NCBI GenBank assembly: GCA_000434935.1
Contig: FR882208.1
Coordinates: 227,915 to 257,147, forward strand
Length of the DNA: 29,233 nucleotides
Origin: Bacteroides sp. CAG:709
GTDB taxonomy: Bacteria; Bacteroidota; Bacteroidia; Bacteroidales; UBA932
Direction of reading: 5' to 3'
Below are positions 1-7,668 of this stretch, in pieces. A program made the position numbers and the translations under genes. Below the pieces are notes generated by a model. It searched no databases, was not told where the DNA came from, and was given only the letters and a program-made list of their open reading frames with translations. Within the stretch, counting starts at the first letter, position 1; each line of letters opens with the position of its first letter.

Positions 1-380
1 GAAGAGCCGAGCAAGTAAGCGGTCTGCGTGCTGAAGCATTGTACCAGAATGGTTATGGTCAATGTCAATGCCGTTCCGAATATGATGGTCTGGGTCATAT
101 TGATTCTGGCGGCCTTCTCGTTGTCCCGGGACAGATGTATGGACGATACGACCGAGCAGCCTATGCCGAGCATCAGTCCGATGGCGGTCATAAGGAGCCA
201 GAACGGCGAGAAAATGTTTACGGCTGCCAATGCGTCACTTCCGACGCCGTGTCCGATGAAAACACCGTCAATTATCGTCATCAAGGAGATGCAGAGCATG
301 CCCAAAAGTGTAGGCATAAGCATCTTGCCGAACAGCTTCGGAATGTTGTCCGAGCCAAAATCAATCGCGTCTCTTTGCAT
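1..380 (-). CDS. MATE-family efflux transporter, N-terminal part (runs off window)
   Basis: The minus strand is open from an ATG at 380 to the left edge, giving about 126 residues. The N-terminus is short and charged (MQRDAIDFGSDNIPKLFGK) and is followed by hydrophobic stretches typical of the first helices of MATE drug/sodium antiporters. The segments MLMPTLLGMLCISLMTIIDG and VFIGHGVGSDALAAVNIF match the family's usual first-helix pattern (a TIIDGVFIG-type motif, then a G(x)ALAA(x)N(x)F-type motif). The protein would sit in the inner membrane and export cationic compounds or drugs; the substrate cannot be read from sequence. It diverges from mnmE with about 80 bp between the starts, and each gene has its own -7 box. 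The C-terminal three quarters lie outside the window. Plus-strand frames over this region are antisense shadows. Confidence 0.85.
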   Translation of the reverse strand, partial: MQRDAIDFGSDNIPKLFGKMLMPTLLGMLCISLMTIIDGVFIGHGVGSDALAAVNIFSPFWLLMTAIGLMLGIGCSVVSSIHLSRDNEKAARINMTQTIIFGTALTLTITILVQCFSTQTAYLLGS

Positions 381-401
381 ATATCTCAGTTCCAAAAGTC
401 G

Positions 402-409
402 CAAAGATA
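402..409 (-). promoter_or_regulatory. -7 box of the MATE gene promoter
   Basis: Read on the minus strand, 409-402 is TATCTTTG, an exact match to the Bacteroidetes -7 consensus TAnnTTTG, 21 bp upstream of the ATG at 380. I see no clear -33 TTTG. Confidence 0.5.
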
Positions 410-432
410 AGAAATTACTGGGAGTTTTTATG

Positions 433-440
433 TAACTTTG
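433..440 (+). promoter_or_regulatory. -7 box of the mnmE promoter
   Basis: TAACTTTG matches the Bacteroidetes -7 consensus TAnnTTTG and lies 22 bp upstream of the mnmE ATG. It is back to back with the divergent MATE promoter. Confidence 0.55.
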
Positions 441-462
441 CAAGTTCAAAAAGCGATTTGAC

Positions 463-2004
463 ATGCGTGAACTTGGTATTTTTACGGACGGCACCATATG
501 TGCGCCTGCCACGATTCCCGGCACCGGCGCAATTTCCATAATCAGAGTCAGCGGCGAAGATTCATTGGCAATCGCCGACAAGGTCATTGACGTAAAAGGT
601 GAATCCTTGTCGGAGACCGAAGGCTACAGGCTCCGCTACGGGACGATTTTCGCAGACGACGGAAGTGTGCTGGACAATGTGATAGTCAGCGTGTTCCGCG
701 CGCCACACTCATATACCGGCGAGAATTCCGTGGAGATTTCCTGCCACGCTTCCAGGTTCATCGTCAATGCGGTTCTCGAGCTTCTTGTCAATGCCGGCGC
801 ACGCATTGCCGCTCCTGGCGAGTTCACGCGCCGAGCTTTCGTCAACGGCAAGATGGATCTGGCCCAGGCCGAGGCTGTCGCCGATGTCATTGCCTCCCAA
901 AGCGCCGCAGCCCATCGTGTCGCAATGAATCAGCTGAAAGGCGGTTTTTCTTCGGAGCTGAAAACCCTCAGGGAAAAGCTTCTGACAATGACTTCCCTAC
1001 TGGAACTTGAGCTGGATTTCAGCGAGGAGGATGTGGAGTTCGCAAGTCGCTCAGAATTAGGGGCATTGGTAGAAGAGACATTGACCCATATAGTCCGCCT
1101 GACGGATTCTTTCAGCCGCGGCAATGCCATCAAGAACGGCGTTCCGGTGGCAATTGTAGGCGCGACGAATACCGGCAAGAGTACCTTGCTGAATGCGCTT
1201 CTGGGCGAGGAACGGGCAATCGTTTCCGATATAGCCGGCACGACCCGCGACACGATCGAGGAGACGCTCAATCTAGGCGGCGTAATGTTCCGATTCATTG
1301 ATACCGCCGGCATACGCGAGACGGACGAATTGGTCGAAAAAATCGGCATCGAGCGTACTTTCAAGAAACTTGACGAAGCATCTATCGTATTGGGTATGAC
1401 CGACTTGTCGCGCGGCGAAAATTCCGTTCTGGCCGATGCCGAGTATATCTGGAGCAAGGTCAATGCCTGTGGGACCGGTCGTGAGTTTCTGCTGTTGGTC
1501 AACAAGTGCGATGTCGACGGCATTGAGTCTGTGGCGGCTGGTTTTGCCGGGGTTGGTTCTAGGGCCGGTTTTGCTGGGACTGGTTCTGGGGCGGGTCATG
1601 TCGAGACTGGTTCCGAGGCTGGTTGTGCCGGCAAGGCCGGAAAAATGGCAAGAATTGAAGCCGCCTTGCGCGAGAAAGGCATCGTCACCAAGATGATTCC
1701 CATATCTGCCAAAACGGGTTCCGGCCTCCCGGAATTGACCGAAGCCCTTGCAGAAATCGGCCGCCGCATCACAGGTGACACCGACGAAACCCTGGTGACG
1801 AATATCCGCCATTATGAGGCGCTGTCGCGTGCCGCAACGGCTCTAGGACGTGTCCGCGACGGACTGAAAGTGGCGACGCTGCCGCCGGACCTGATCGCGC
1901 AGGACCTCCGCGAGGCGCTGTATCATCTCGGCGAAATCGTCGGGGAGATAAGCACGGATGAAGTTTTGGGGAATATATTTCGGAAGTTTTGTATCGGGAA
2001 GTGA
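463..2004 (+). CDS. mnmE: tRNA uridine-5-carboxymethylaminomethyl(34) synthesis GTPase MnmE
   Basis: MnmE, with MnmG, installs the cmnm5 group on the wobble uridine (U34) of several tRNAs in the cytoplasm. The tetrahydrofolate-binding N-terminal domain starts at about residue 6 (APATIPGTGAISIIRVSG). The inserted G domain has G1 GATNTGKS (233-240), G2 AGTTRDT, G3 DTAG (280-283), G4 NKCD (347-350) and G5 SAKTG. The protein ends with the diagnostic CIGK (510-513), whose cysteine is functionally essential in the family. At 513 aa it is about 50-60 residues longer than usual. Much of the excess is a Gly/Ala-rich insertion at about 354-396 between G4 and G5, encoded by a tandem DNA repeat (see that entry). 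The base composition is GC-rich, unlike the restriction modules downstream, so this is the core-genome anchor of the island. Identification is firm. Confidence 0.97.
   Translation: MRELGIFTDGTICAPATIPGTGAISIIRVSGEDSLAIADKVIDVKGESLSETEGYRLRYGTIFADDGSVLDNVIVSVFRAPHSYTGENSVEISCHASRFIVNAVLELLVNAGARIAAPGEFTRRAFVNGKMDLAQAEAVADVIASQSAAAHRVAMNQLKGGFSSELKTLREKLLTMTSLLELELDFSEEDVEFASRSELGALVEETLTHIVRLTDSFSRGNAIKNGVPVAIVGATNTGKSTLLNALLGEERAIVSDIAGTTRDTIEETLNLGGVMFRFIDTAGIRETDELVEKIGIERTFKKLDEASIVLGMTDLSRGENSVLADAEYIWSKVNACGTGREFLLLVNKCDVDGIESVAAGFAGVGSRAGFAGTGSGAGHVETGSEAGCAGKAGKMARIEAALREKGIVTKMIPISAKTGSGLPELTEALAEIGRRITGDTDETLVTNIRHYEALSRAATALGRVRDGLKVATLPPDLIAQDLREALYHLGEIVGEISTDEVLGNIFRKFCIGK
1540..1640 (+). 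repeat. 27-bp in-frame tandem repeat inside mnmE
   Basis: Three full 27-bp units start at 1540, 1567 and 1594, with a partial fourth at 1621. Each begins GGTTTTGC or a variant. They encode the nine-residue units GFAGVGSRA, GFAGTGSGA, GHVETGSEA and then GCAGKAG. Because the period is a multiple of three, gain or loss of a unit keeps the reading frame. The repeat lies between the G4 and G5 motifs of the G domain. Confidence 0.85.
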
Positions 2005-2044
2005 TTGCCTGCTGGACATAGCTTAGAATTCGCAGTAATTGACT

Positions 2045-2077
2045 GAAAGAGAGTCGTTTAACCACGGCTCTCTTTTC
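2045..2077 (+). terminator. Rho-independent terminator of mnmE
   Basis: An 11-bp stem (AAAGAGAGTCG paired with CGGCTCTCTTT, one G-U pair) with an 8-nt loop is followed by a short T run. It begins about 40 bp after the mnmE stop codon. Confidence 0.75.
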
Positions 2078-2199
2078 GTTTGCATTAGTCTGAAATATGC
2101 ATTTTTCAGCCATTTCGAGTGCATTTTTGCCACAAATCAGCACCGCTGCTCCTTCCGGAACTGAAAATTTTCACCAACGTCACCGAGGTAGTAGATTTG

Positions 2200-2249
2200 T
2201 TGGACTCTATTGGACACAGTTGGACTACATTGGTCGTAATTGGACGGAA
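2200..2249 (+). repeat. Five TTGGAC units at exactly 10-bp spacing
   Basis: TTGGAC (once TTGGTC) recurs at 2200, 2210, 2220, 2230 and 2240, each followed by four variable bases. This one-helical-turn phasing lies in the gene-free stretch after mnmE. It may be a remnant of a repeat-containing coding sequence or a phased protein-binding array; nothing in the sequence decides between them. Confidence 0.5.
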
Positions 2250-2265
2250 AGTGACAGCATGCTAA

Positions 2266-2591
2266 GACATTGACGGCTATGAGGAATGGAGAAAGAAGGC
2301 AAAGAGCTATCCTATGCTTGACATCAACATATCCGACATTCTGGAACGCAATTCCACACCTTAGCAACGTAAGCGATAGGTAGACATCACAGACTTACTT
2401 CTGGAGGAGATATAAAAAAAGGAGGTAACAGTATATAGAAATGTCATTGTCGAAAACAGTATTGAAAACTCGAACGACTCAAGTAACTCTGATAACGTCA
2501 TTTACTTAACTACCCCGTACTAGATGCTGAGGGAATGGCATGAGATAAAACTTCCTGTGAAATGCAAAGATTTGCGGAATTTTCGGAAGTG
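2266..2591 (+). pseudogene. Possible decayed coding remnant, unrecognised
   Basis: One plus frame gives protein-like stretches separated by in-frame stops: a 32-codon piece containing GYEEWRKKAKSYPMLDINIS, a piece containing KKEVTVYRNVIVENS, and a piece containing MLREWHEIKLPVKCKDLRNF. Stops fall at 2362, 2377, 2413 and later. That number is not lower than chance for this length, so the claim rests only on the protein-like residue composition. I recognise no family. The rest of the gap (2005-2265 and 2592-2806) holds the mnmE terminator, the phased repeat and the module A promoter. Confidence 0.22.
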
Positions 2592-2674
2592 AGAATCCGG
2601 AAAAATATCTGTTAATGTTTATTGGTGTTGCAGTATTTTAATGATTGTTGATGGTGTACCTTTTCCATTTATCA

Positions 2675-2703
2675 TTTGAATTTGTGACCATATATTATAT
2701 TTG
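2675..2703 (+). promoter_or_regulatory. Candidate promoter of module A
   Basis: The -33-like TTTG at 2675-2678 and the -7 box TATATTTG at 2696-2703 are separated by 17 bp. This is the closest consensus pair upstream of the first module gene and would give a leader of about 95 nt in a very AT-rich stretch. Confidence 0.45.
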
Positions 2704-2806
2704 TAAAATAGCTACTATATATGTGAAATATAGTGGATAAATTTTGGATATTTAAAACATATTAATTATTTTCGACACAGATGTTTAATTAATTGCACTA
2801 TATATA

Positions 2807-3037
2807 ATGGGAAATATCACGAAACGCGAGAGATTTGAAAATGTAGCATCTAATAGGGTCCAACGAATTCTCGACACACTCCAATTACTACAGAATTGCT
2901 CAAATAAGAACAATTATGAATATACAGAAAAAGATGTAGAGAGGATGTTTTCCGAAATATCTTCTGCAGTAAAAGCAGCCAGACAGGCATACGTTAGGGA
3001 ATTGAATAAGGGAAATAAAAGTGGTTTTAAATTCTAA
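2807..3037 (+). CDS. Small helical protein, first gene of GHKL module A
   Basis: This is a 76-residue protein with no recognised family. It is charged and predicted by eye to be mostly helical. The block LLQNCSNKNNYEY at residues 25-37 is nearly identical to LLQNCANRNNYEY in the small protein encoded at 23332-23571. The flanking positions also match (TKR.RF..VAS.RV..IL.. before; DVE.MF.EI..AVK.A...Y..EL after), so the two are paralogues. In both modules it is the first gene, directly upstream of a GHKL ATPase (15 bp here). Conserved order and size suggest a small subunit or adaptor of the ATPase complex, which is inference. The start is an ATG about 104 bp downstream of the candidate -7 box. 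Confidence 0.82.
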   Translation: MGNITKRERFENVASNRVQRILDTLQLLQNCSNKNNYEYTEKDVERMFSEISSAVKAARQAYVRELNKGNKSGFKF

Positions 3038-3052
3038 GTCATAGTTTAAGAC

Positions 3053-5074
3053 ATGAGCAAAATAGAAAACAACTGCACCTGGCACTTCGGCAAAGAAAGC
3101 GGAAGATCAGAAGGCCCATTCGACGCCTCTGGACAAAATTTTAGACAGAGGCCTTTTGCTTCGCTTTTGCGCGAGGCGGTACAGAATTCAATGGACGCAC
3201 ACATTAAGGTTGTAGGTGAAGATGGGGCGACATGCATTCCGACTGTTGATGTCATCTTTTCGTTTGGTCACCTCAAAGCTGCGGACTATCCGGAATTCTA
3301 TAAACTTAGGGACCACATAAAGAGCTGTTACGAGTCTTATTCTCAGAATGAGGATTATCGAATGTTCTACAAGGGAATGTTAGATAATTTTGATGATAAT
3401 TATAGCGATGAAATTCCTTATTTAAAAATTTCAGATTTCAATACAACTGGTATGGAATATGTGCCCAATGACCTTAGTAACTCATTTCAGGCGTTCGTTC
3501 GTTCATCTCAAATTAGTGTCAAAGGCGACGGCTCAGGAGCTGCTGGATCCCATGGTTATGGAAAGGCTGCGTATTATCTTCTTCCTCCAGTTCGAACGAT
3601 ATTTGTTTCAACGATGAATGAGTCTGGAGTTTGTTATTTTGAGGGTGCGTCTATCATAGGAGCTCACATAATGGGTGATACACTTTTTTGTGCTGCTGGC
3701 TACTACGACAATAATAATGGACAACCAATTCGATTTGATTATAATTCTGGCGATATATCCCTTTCTCCAATTCCGGATGCTTTCAGAAGGAATAGGCCGG
3801 GTACGGATTTTTATATTATGGGATTTTGCCCAGAGAACATCTTCGATATGTGTGAAGAAATGATCCGTGAAGCTCTTAGAAGTTATTGGCTTGCAATCTA
3901 CAAGGGTAAGATTTCTATAACCATTAGGCCTTACCAAAATACGGACATAACAATCGACAAATCTCAACTTTCTTCATTGATGGATAGATATTTCCCTGAA
4001 TCAAAAGATGAGTCAAAGCAATTGCGCACTATGAATCCGAGACCTTACTATGAAGCATACACTAAGCAAGGTGATGGTGAAAAGGAGTATATCAAATTTA
4101 CGGATGTCTTACCGACTATTGGAGAGGTAACAATGTACGTAAAAAAGTGCAAAACAAAGTTTGACAAGATTATACACATGCGTAAGCCTCTAATGCTAGT
4201 GTATGGATTGCCAAAAGATGACGACAATGGATTCTACGGCCTTTTTCTTTGCGAAAACGATAAGGGAGATAAAATATTGAGGAGACTAGAGAACTCGTCG
4301 CACACAGAGTGGAAGGCTTCGAATTATAGGGATGCTAGAAATAAGATATACCCTGACGGTGAACGTGCTCTTAATGAAATTAATGAGTTTACCGCGAATT
4401 GTATTAAAAAGATGTTTGGGGCAAAAGATGAAAAGACTCTTGATATTGCGGGACTCTCTGATTTTCTTTATGTACCAGATTCTCTTATTGAGGAAGATGA
4501 GACAGTGGAACATTCTATCGGACAGCCGAATGGAGAGAAAAAAGAGGACGGTTCTTCTATCGACACTAAACTCAGTGGAGTCAATATGTTAAATGACATG
4601 GCATTAAAGGACAACTATGGGGCTGTTATAATTGAAGATGATGGCGAAATTGACCCGATAGCTGATGGTGATGATATCTCAGCTACTGGTCATGGAGACA
4701 GCGGCGGTGGGGCACCTTATATTTCAGGTGGTGACGAGCCTTCAAGTGTTAAGATTAATTCGACAGAAGGAAAACATTGGACAATATTAGATGTGCCAAT
4801 TCGGGTGTTTTGTCAAAAAGAAAATGGCAATTGTTACCATATTGTAAAAATCCATACAGACAACGCATTCGAAAAAGTTAAGCTTGTTTTAAGCGTAGGA
4901 TTAGAAGAGGAGGACGAAAAGAAGATTCCAATTACTTATACTGATAAGGGAATAGCAAGGGGGAACATAATTGAAAGCTTCTCTTTGATAAAGGGTACTA
5001 ATACCATCAAGATTCTTTTCGCAGACAATATGGCGCACACTGTAATCAAGAAAATGTACTATGAAGAGAAATAA
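3053..5074 (+). CDS. GHKL-superfamily ATPase, module A (MutL/MORC/Hsp90-type fold)
   Basis: This 673-aa protein carries the Bergerat-fold signatures. The N box is LLREAVQNSMDA (E41, N45, D48), motif G1 is SDFNTTGM (D128-G133) and motif G2 is GSHGYGK (G165-K171). The family binds ATP in this pocket and uses ATP-driven dimerisation as a clamp or switch. A middle region (about 270-480) is followed by an acidic, Gly-rich linker (about 500-570) and a beta-rich C-terminal domain. No helicase or nuclease motif is seen. The last 14 bp overlap the next gene, implying translational coupling. A diverged full-length counterpart, now frameshifted, lies at 21252-23326. GHKL ATPases of this broad kind are known beside restriction-modification genes, and the adjacent Sau3AI-like nuclease fits. 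The substrate and the partner contacts are unknown. Confidence 0.88.
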   Translation: MSKIENNCTWHFGKESGRSEGPFDASGQNFRQRPFASLLREAVQNSMDAHIKVVGEDGATCIPTVDVIFSFGHLKAADYPEFYKLRDHIKSCYESYSQNEDYRMFYKGMLDNFDDNYSDEIPYLKISDFNTTGMEYVPNDLSNSFQAFVRSSQISVKGDGSGAAGSHGYGKAAYYLLPPVRTIFVSTMNESGVCYFEGASIIGAHIMGDTLFCAAGYYDNNNGQPIRFDYNSGDISLSPIPDAFRRNRPGTDFYIMGFCPENIFDMCEEMIREALRSYWLAIYKGKISITIRPYQNTDITIDKSQLSSLMDRYFPESKDESKQLRTMNPRPYYEAYTKQGDGEKEYIKFTDVLPTIGEVTMYVKKCKTKFDKIIHMRKPLMLVYGLPKDDDNGFYGLFLCENDKGDKILRRLENSSHTEWKASNYRDARNKIYPDGERALNEINEFTANCIKKMFGAKDEKTLDIAGLSDFLYVPDSLIEEDETVEHSIGQPNGEKKEDGSSIDTKLSGVNMLNDMALKDNYGAVIIEDDGEIDPIADGDDISATGHGDSGGGAPYISGGDEPSSVKINSTEGKHWTILDVPIRVFCQKENGNCYHIVKIHTDNAFEKVKLVLSVGLEEEDEKKIPITYTDKGIARGNIIESFSLIKGTNTIKILFADNMAHTVIKKMYYEEK

Positions 5075-5951
5075 CATATCTTATCCATATCCAGTGCTGG
5101 GTATCGGTGATGACATATTACCCAGACCATCTATTACCGTGGAACCGATCAAGGCTGACTCGAAGAATTACTATGTGACAGTCAAGGTTCAAATGGATAA
5201 TAATGACATTTCAACCCTTATAAAGAACGGTTTCGCAGAATATGGTTGCGAGGTTGAATGTCCAAGGACTTTCTTTATGCAATGGTTCGGATTCAAAACT
5301 CCTGAGTTTACAATTATCCTTCCACGTCATGGCGTAGCAGAAAAGGTTTCATTCGACTGTCGCGTATCGGCGATAAAAGATATCAAAGGATATGTGAATT
5401 GCTGTGCAAATAAAGATTACGATGGCATTTCCTTTGACCTACAGGCCGGTAGCGTTCTTGCTTCATTCGGAAAGTTTAACTATAATGCTGACATTCAATA
5501 TGATAAACTGCATTCCGCTGGAGCATTTATAACCATTGTTGAAGGTAATGATCCTGAAAACACAACGTATACTCTCGATCATCCTAAGATTGAAATTAAA
5601 CTGCCGCCATCATTGTTCAAGGAGTACAAGGAAAAATATAATAAACGAACAAGCAAGTGGGCTGATGTTTTTCATTCATCAATAGCATTTAATGCTCTTG
5701 TATATGCATTGTTTAGTTATAATGAGGATATACATAAAGATCTTCTGTGGGCGAAAACACTAGATTACAGAATTAGTTTAGAGCCCAGCCTAAAAGTTTA
5801 CAAGGACACGATGAAGGACAAGACGCCAAAGGATGTTATGGAATTAGCTCAAGCGCTTCTTGGTAATCCATATAAAAGAATGTTCAAGACAATAGGCTCT
5901 CTTGATGAAAGAATGCGAGCCGCTGATGTAGAATACGACAATGGAATCTAA
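5061..5951 (+). CDS. YPYP-motif protein, third gene of GHKL module A
   Basis: This 296-aa protein belongs to no family I recognise. The N-terminus carries SYPYPVLGIGDDILPRP, matched by TYPYPIWGIHDSF in the paralogue at 20405-21271. A second shared block is VECPRTFFMQWF here against VECPQTYYLKHE there. Most of the protein (about 20-200) looks beta-rich, with alternating hydrophobics. The last 80 residues look helical (SSIAFNALVYALFSYNED, then a helix ending GNPYKRMFKTIGSLDERM), and both regions have counterparts in the second copy. No catalytic motif is obvious, so a structural, DNA-reading or partner-binding role is more likely than an enzymatic one (inference). The start codon lies inside the end of the ATPase gene. 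Confidence 0.8.
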   Translation: MKRNNISYPYPVLGIGDDILPRPSITVEPIKADSKNYYVTVKVQMDNNDISTLIKNGFAEYGCEVECPRTFFMQWFGFKTPEFTIILPRHGVAEKVSFDCRVSAIKDIKGYVNCCANKDYDGISFDLQAGSVLASFGKFNYNADIQYDKLHSAGAFITIVEGNDPENTTYTLDHPKIEIKLPPSLFKEYKEKYNKRTSKWADVFHSSIAFNALVYALFSYNEDIHKDLLWAKTLDYRISLEPSLKVYKDTMKDKTPKDVMELAQALLGNPYKRMFKTIGSLDERMRAADVEYDNGI

Positions 5952-5960
5952 CAAATAAAC

Positions 5961-5974
5961 GAGGAGGAAAGACC
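5961..5974 (+). promoter_or_regulatory. Strong Shine-Dalgarno site
   Basis: GAGGAGGA ends 6 nt before the ATG at 5975. A near-perfect anti-SD match is unusual for Bacteroidetes, where such sites are generally weak. It supports the start choice and may hint at transfer from elsewhere. Confidence 0.6.
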
Positions 5975-6727
5975 ATGTCCTTACAGAAAACTTTTCGCGC
6001 AAGATATGCGCAACAGCTTGAGGATGAAGCAAAGAATGGCGTTGGAATAGAAAGATACACTAGACGGGAATTCGACTATGACAGAAGTCAGGTTCTTATG
6101 ATTCCAACTATTGAGCAACCGATAGGTCTGCTTGATAAAATGAATCCCAACGAGGACTATAAATCCGCAATAGAACTCTTCAAAGCCTACAAAGAGCTTA
6201 GTCCACTTCAAGCTCAGGACTATAGCTTCTGGACTTATCTAGCGCATGCGGATTTGTTTCCTTACGTTCAATCCAAGAACAGTAAGATGTTGGAGCCTGG
6301 ATTTAACGATGCGGCATACATTACAAATCACGTGTTTAGGGGCTTCGGTGGCCTGATTTATCATCCGTTGGCAGGACTGTGGTGGGATGTATTTTGCACA
6401 TATTCCCCATCACTTGATGACCCATACAAGTACACAAAATACATATTTAGAGATTACGGATTGCGCGTGTCATATATAGGTCGTTATCGTATTTTTCGTA
6501 ACAAACCAGAGTTATTCGGATTTTTGGATTTTATGATGGCCAATGAAGGGCTCTTTGCAGAGCATGCCCGTCAGCGATATAGATGGGCTGCTCAGTATCT
6601 GAATAAGATAGGAGGAAGTTGCAACTTCTCAAACATGACGAGTAATCAGGTGTTTAGCATTCTAGAAAGTGTCAAAGATAAAATTTTCTCTGTAACGTGT
6701 GATGAAGATGTCATGAGCGTAATGTGA
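5975..6727 (+). CDS. DUF6339-like protein, fourth gene of GHKL module A
   Basis: This is a 250-aa mostly helical protein. The core block ELSPLQAQDYSFWTYLAHAD (residues 74-93) is matched by LSPLQA...HFWQYLSH in the paralogue at 19495-20400. Further matches follow: a Tyr-Ile-(x)2-His motif (YITNHVF against YIQEHWF), YKYTKYIF against YKYTEFIF, and a C-terminal LNKIGG against INKLGG. The LSPxQAxDxxFWxYLxH pattern is what I remember of the DUF6339 family; that name is tentative and no biochemical role is known to me. It is the last gene of the module, separated from the YPYP gene by 23 bp, and is followed by a terminator. So the module is transcribed apart from the restriction nucleases downstream. 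Confidence 0.72.
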   Translation: MSLQKTFRARYAQQLEDEAKNGVGIERYTRREFDYDRSQVLMIPTIEQPIGLLDKMNPNEDYKSAIELFKAYKELSPLQAQDYSFWTYLAHADLFPYVQSKNSKMLEPGFNDAAYITNHVFRGFGGLIYHPLAGLWWDVFCTYSPSLDDPYKYTKYIFRDYGLRVSYIGRYRIFRNKPELFGFLDFMMANEGLFAEHARQRYRWAAQYLNKIGGSCNFSNMTSNQVFSILESVKDKIFSVTCDEDVMSVM

Positions 6728-6752
6728 AGTTATATTATCTTTGCTATACATA

Positions 6753-6790
6753 CCTTGCGTCCCTTGATGGGCAGCGAGGTTTTCTTTATT
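6753..6790 (+). terminator. Terminator at the end of module A
   Basis: CCTTGCG and CCC pair with GGG and CAGCGAGG around a TTGAT loop (stem interrupted by two mismatches). A T-rich tract (TTTTCTTTATT) follows. It lies 26 bp after the stop of the fourth module gene. Confidence 0.55.
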
Positions 6791-6834
6791 ATGTAGAAAG
6801 ACGCAACTTGAATTGCATTGATGGGCGTAAGGGT

Positions 6835-6864
6835 TTTGTGAATCCAATAATTATTGTATATTTG
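6835..6864 (+). promoter_or_regulatory. Promoter of the HNH / Sau3AI-like nuclease unit
   Basis: A TTTG (-33) at 6835-6838, an 18-bp spacer and TATATTTG (-7) at 6857-6864 lie 26 bp before the HNH gene ATG. The nucleases are therefore transcribed independently of module A. Confidence 0.6.
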
Positions 6865-6890
6865 ACTTTTAGCAGGAATTTTCACATATA

Positions 6891-7658
6891 ATGTCAAGAA
6901 GGTTATGGTCTAGAGAGGAACTTGTTGTTACTCTCGCGCTCTATTTTAAGTTGCCGTTTGGTCGCCTGAACCATACGACAACGGAAGTTATTGAGTTGGC
7001 TAGAACCATTAACAGAACAGCTAATTCAGTTGCGTTAAGATTATCAAACTTCGCGGCATGTGATCCATATATTATTAATTCAGGTCGACATGGCATGTCT
7101 GGAGGATTGTCCATATGTAAACCCATCTGGCAGGAATATGAATTCAATCATGAACAATTGTTTTATGATGCTGAAGTATACCTTGCAAAGATAAAAAATC
7201 AATCCATGGAAAATATGCTTCATATTCCTTCAAACGCGTTTGAAGGAAAAGAAAGGCTTGCGGTAATCAAGCAAAGAGTCAATCAAGACGCTTTCCGCGC
7301 GATGATTCTAAATAACTATAATTTCAAATGTGCGATTTCCGGGATTGACATAAAGTCTCTTCTTGTTGCGAGCCATATAATACCTTGGGCGGATAATGCC
7401 GATGAAAGACTTAATCCTGAAAATGGGATTTGCTTATCCCCTCTATATGATAAAGCTTTTGATAGTGGGCTGATAGGCATACAACCAGATTACGAGATTG
7501 TAATCTCAAAAGAATTAAAAGAGCATTCCAACGAAGATTTTTACCGACAGTCTTTTGAAGTAATTGAACATAGAAAACTGACACTTCCTGAGGAGCATGC
7601 TCCTAGGCAAGCATTTCTTCAATATCATTACGATAACATTTTTGCGTCTCACAATTAA
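6891..7658 (+). CDS. HNH endonuclease (HNH_2 type)
   Basis: This is a 255-aa protein. The N-terminal domain (about 5-60) has the pattern WSREELVVTLALYFKLPFG ... NRTANSVALRLSNFAACDP, found in a set of bacterial HNH restriction-type nucleases and probably a DNA-binding helical unit. The C-terminal HNH_2-like domain has FKCAISG (C147), ASHIIPWA (H162), LNPENGICLSPLYDKAFD (N178, C181, D187) and a following GL. The HNH fold uses the His and Asn as the beta-beta-alpha-metal active site and nicks or cuts DNA. It lies 10 bp upstream of the Sau3AI-like enzyme and shares its promoter. It could be a second endonuclease of the same system or an independent acquisition. Its recognition sequence is unknown. 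Confidence 0.85.
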   Translation: MSRRLWSREELVVTLALYFKLPFGRLNHTTTEVIELARTINRTANSVALRLSNFAACDPYIINSGRHGMSGGLSICKPIWQEYEFNHEQLFYDAEVYLAKIKNQSMENMLHIPSNAFEGKERLAVIKQRVNQDAFRAMILNNYNFKCAISGIDIKSLLVASHIIPWADNADERLNPENGICLSPLYDKAFDSGLIGIQPDYEIVISKELKEHSNEDFYRQSFEVIEHRKLTLPEEHAPRQAFLQYHYDNIFASHN

Positions 7659-7668
7659 ATGAATTATT

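Noticed and set aside
28..435. Plus-strand frames of 123-135 codons at the left edge
   Set aside because: They are antisense to the MATE transporter N-terminus, whose minus-strand translation shows typical membrane helices and motifs.
2266..2591. Calling the post-mnmE frame a definite pseudogene
   Set aside because: The number of stops is not below chance for its length and no family is recognised, so it is listed only with low confidence.
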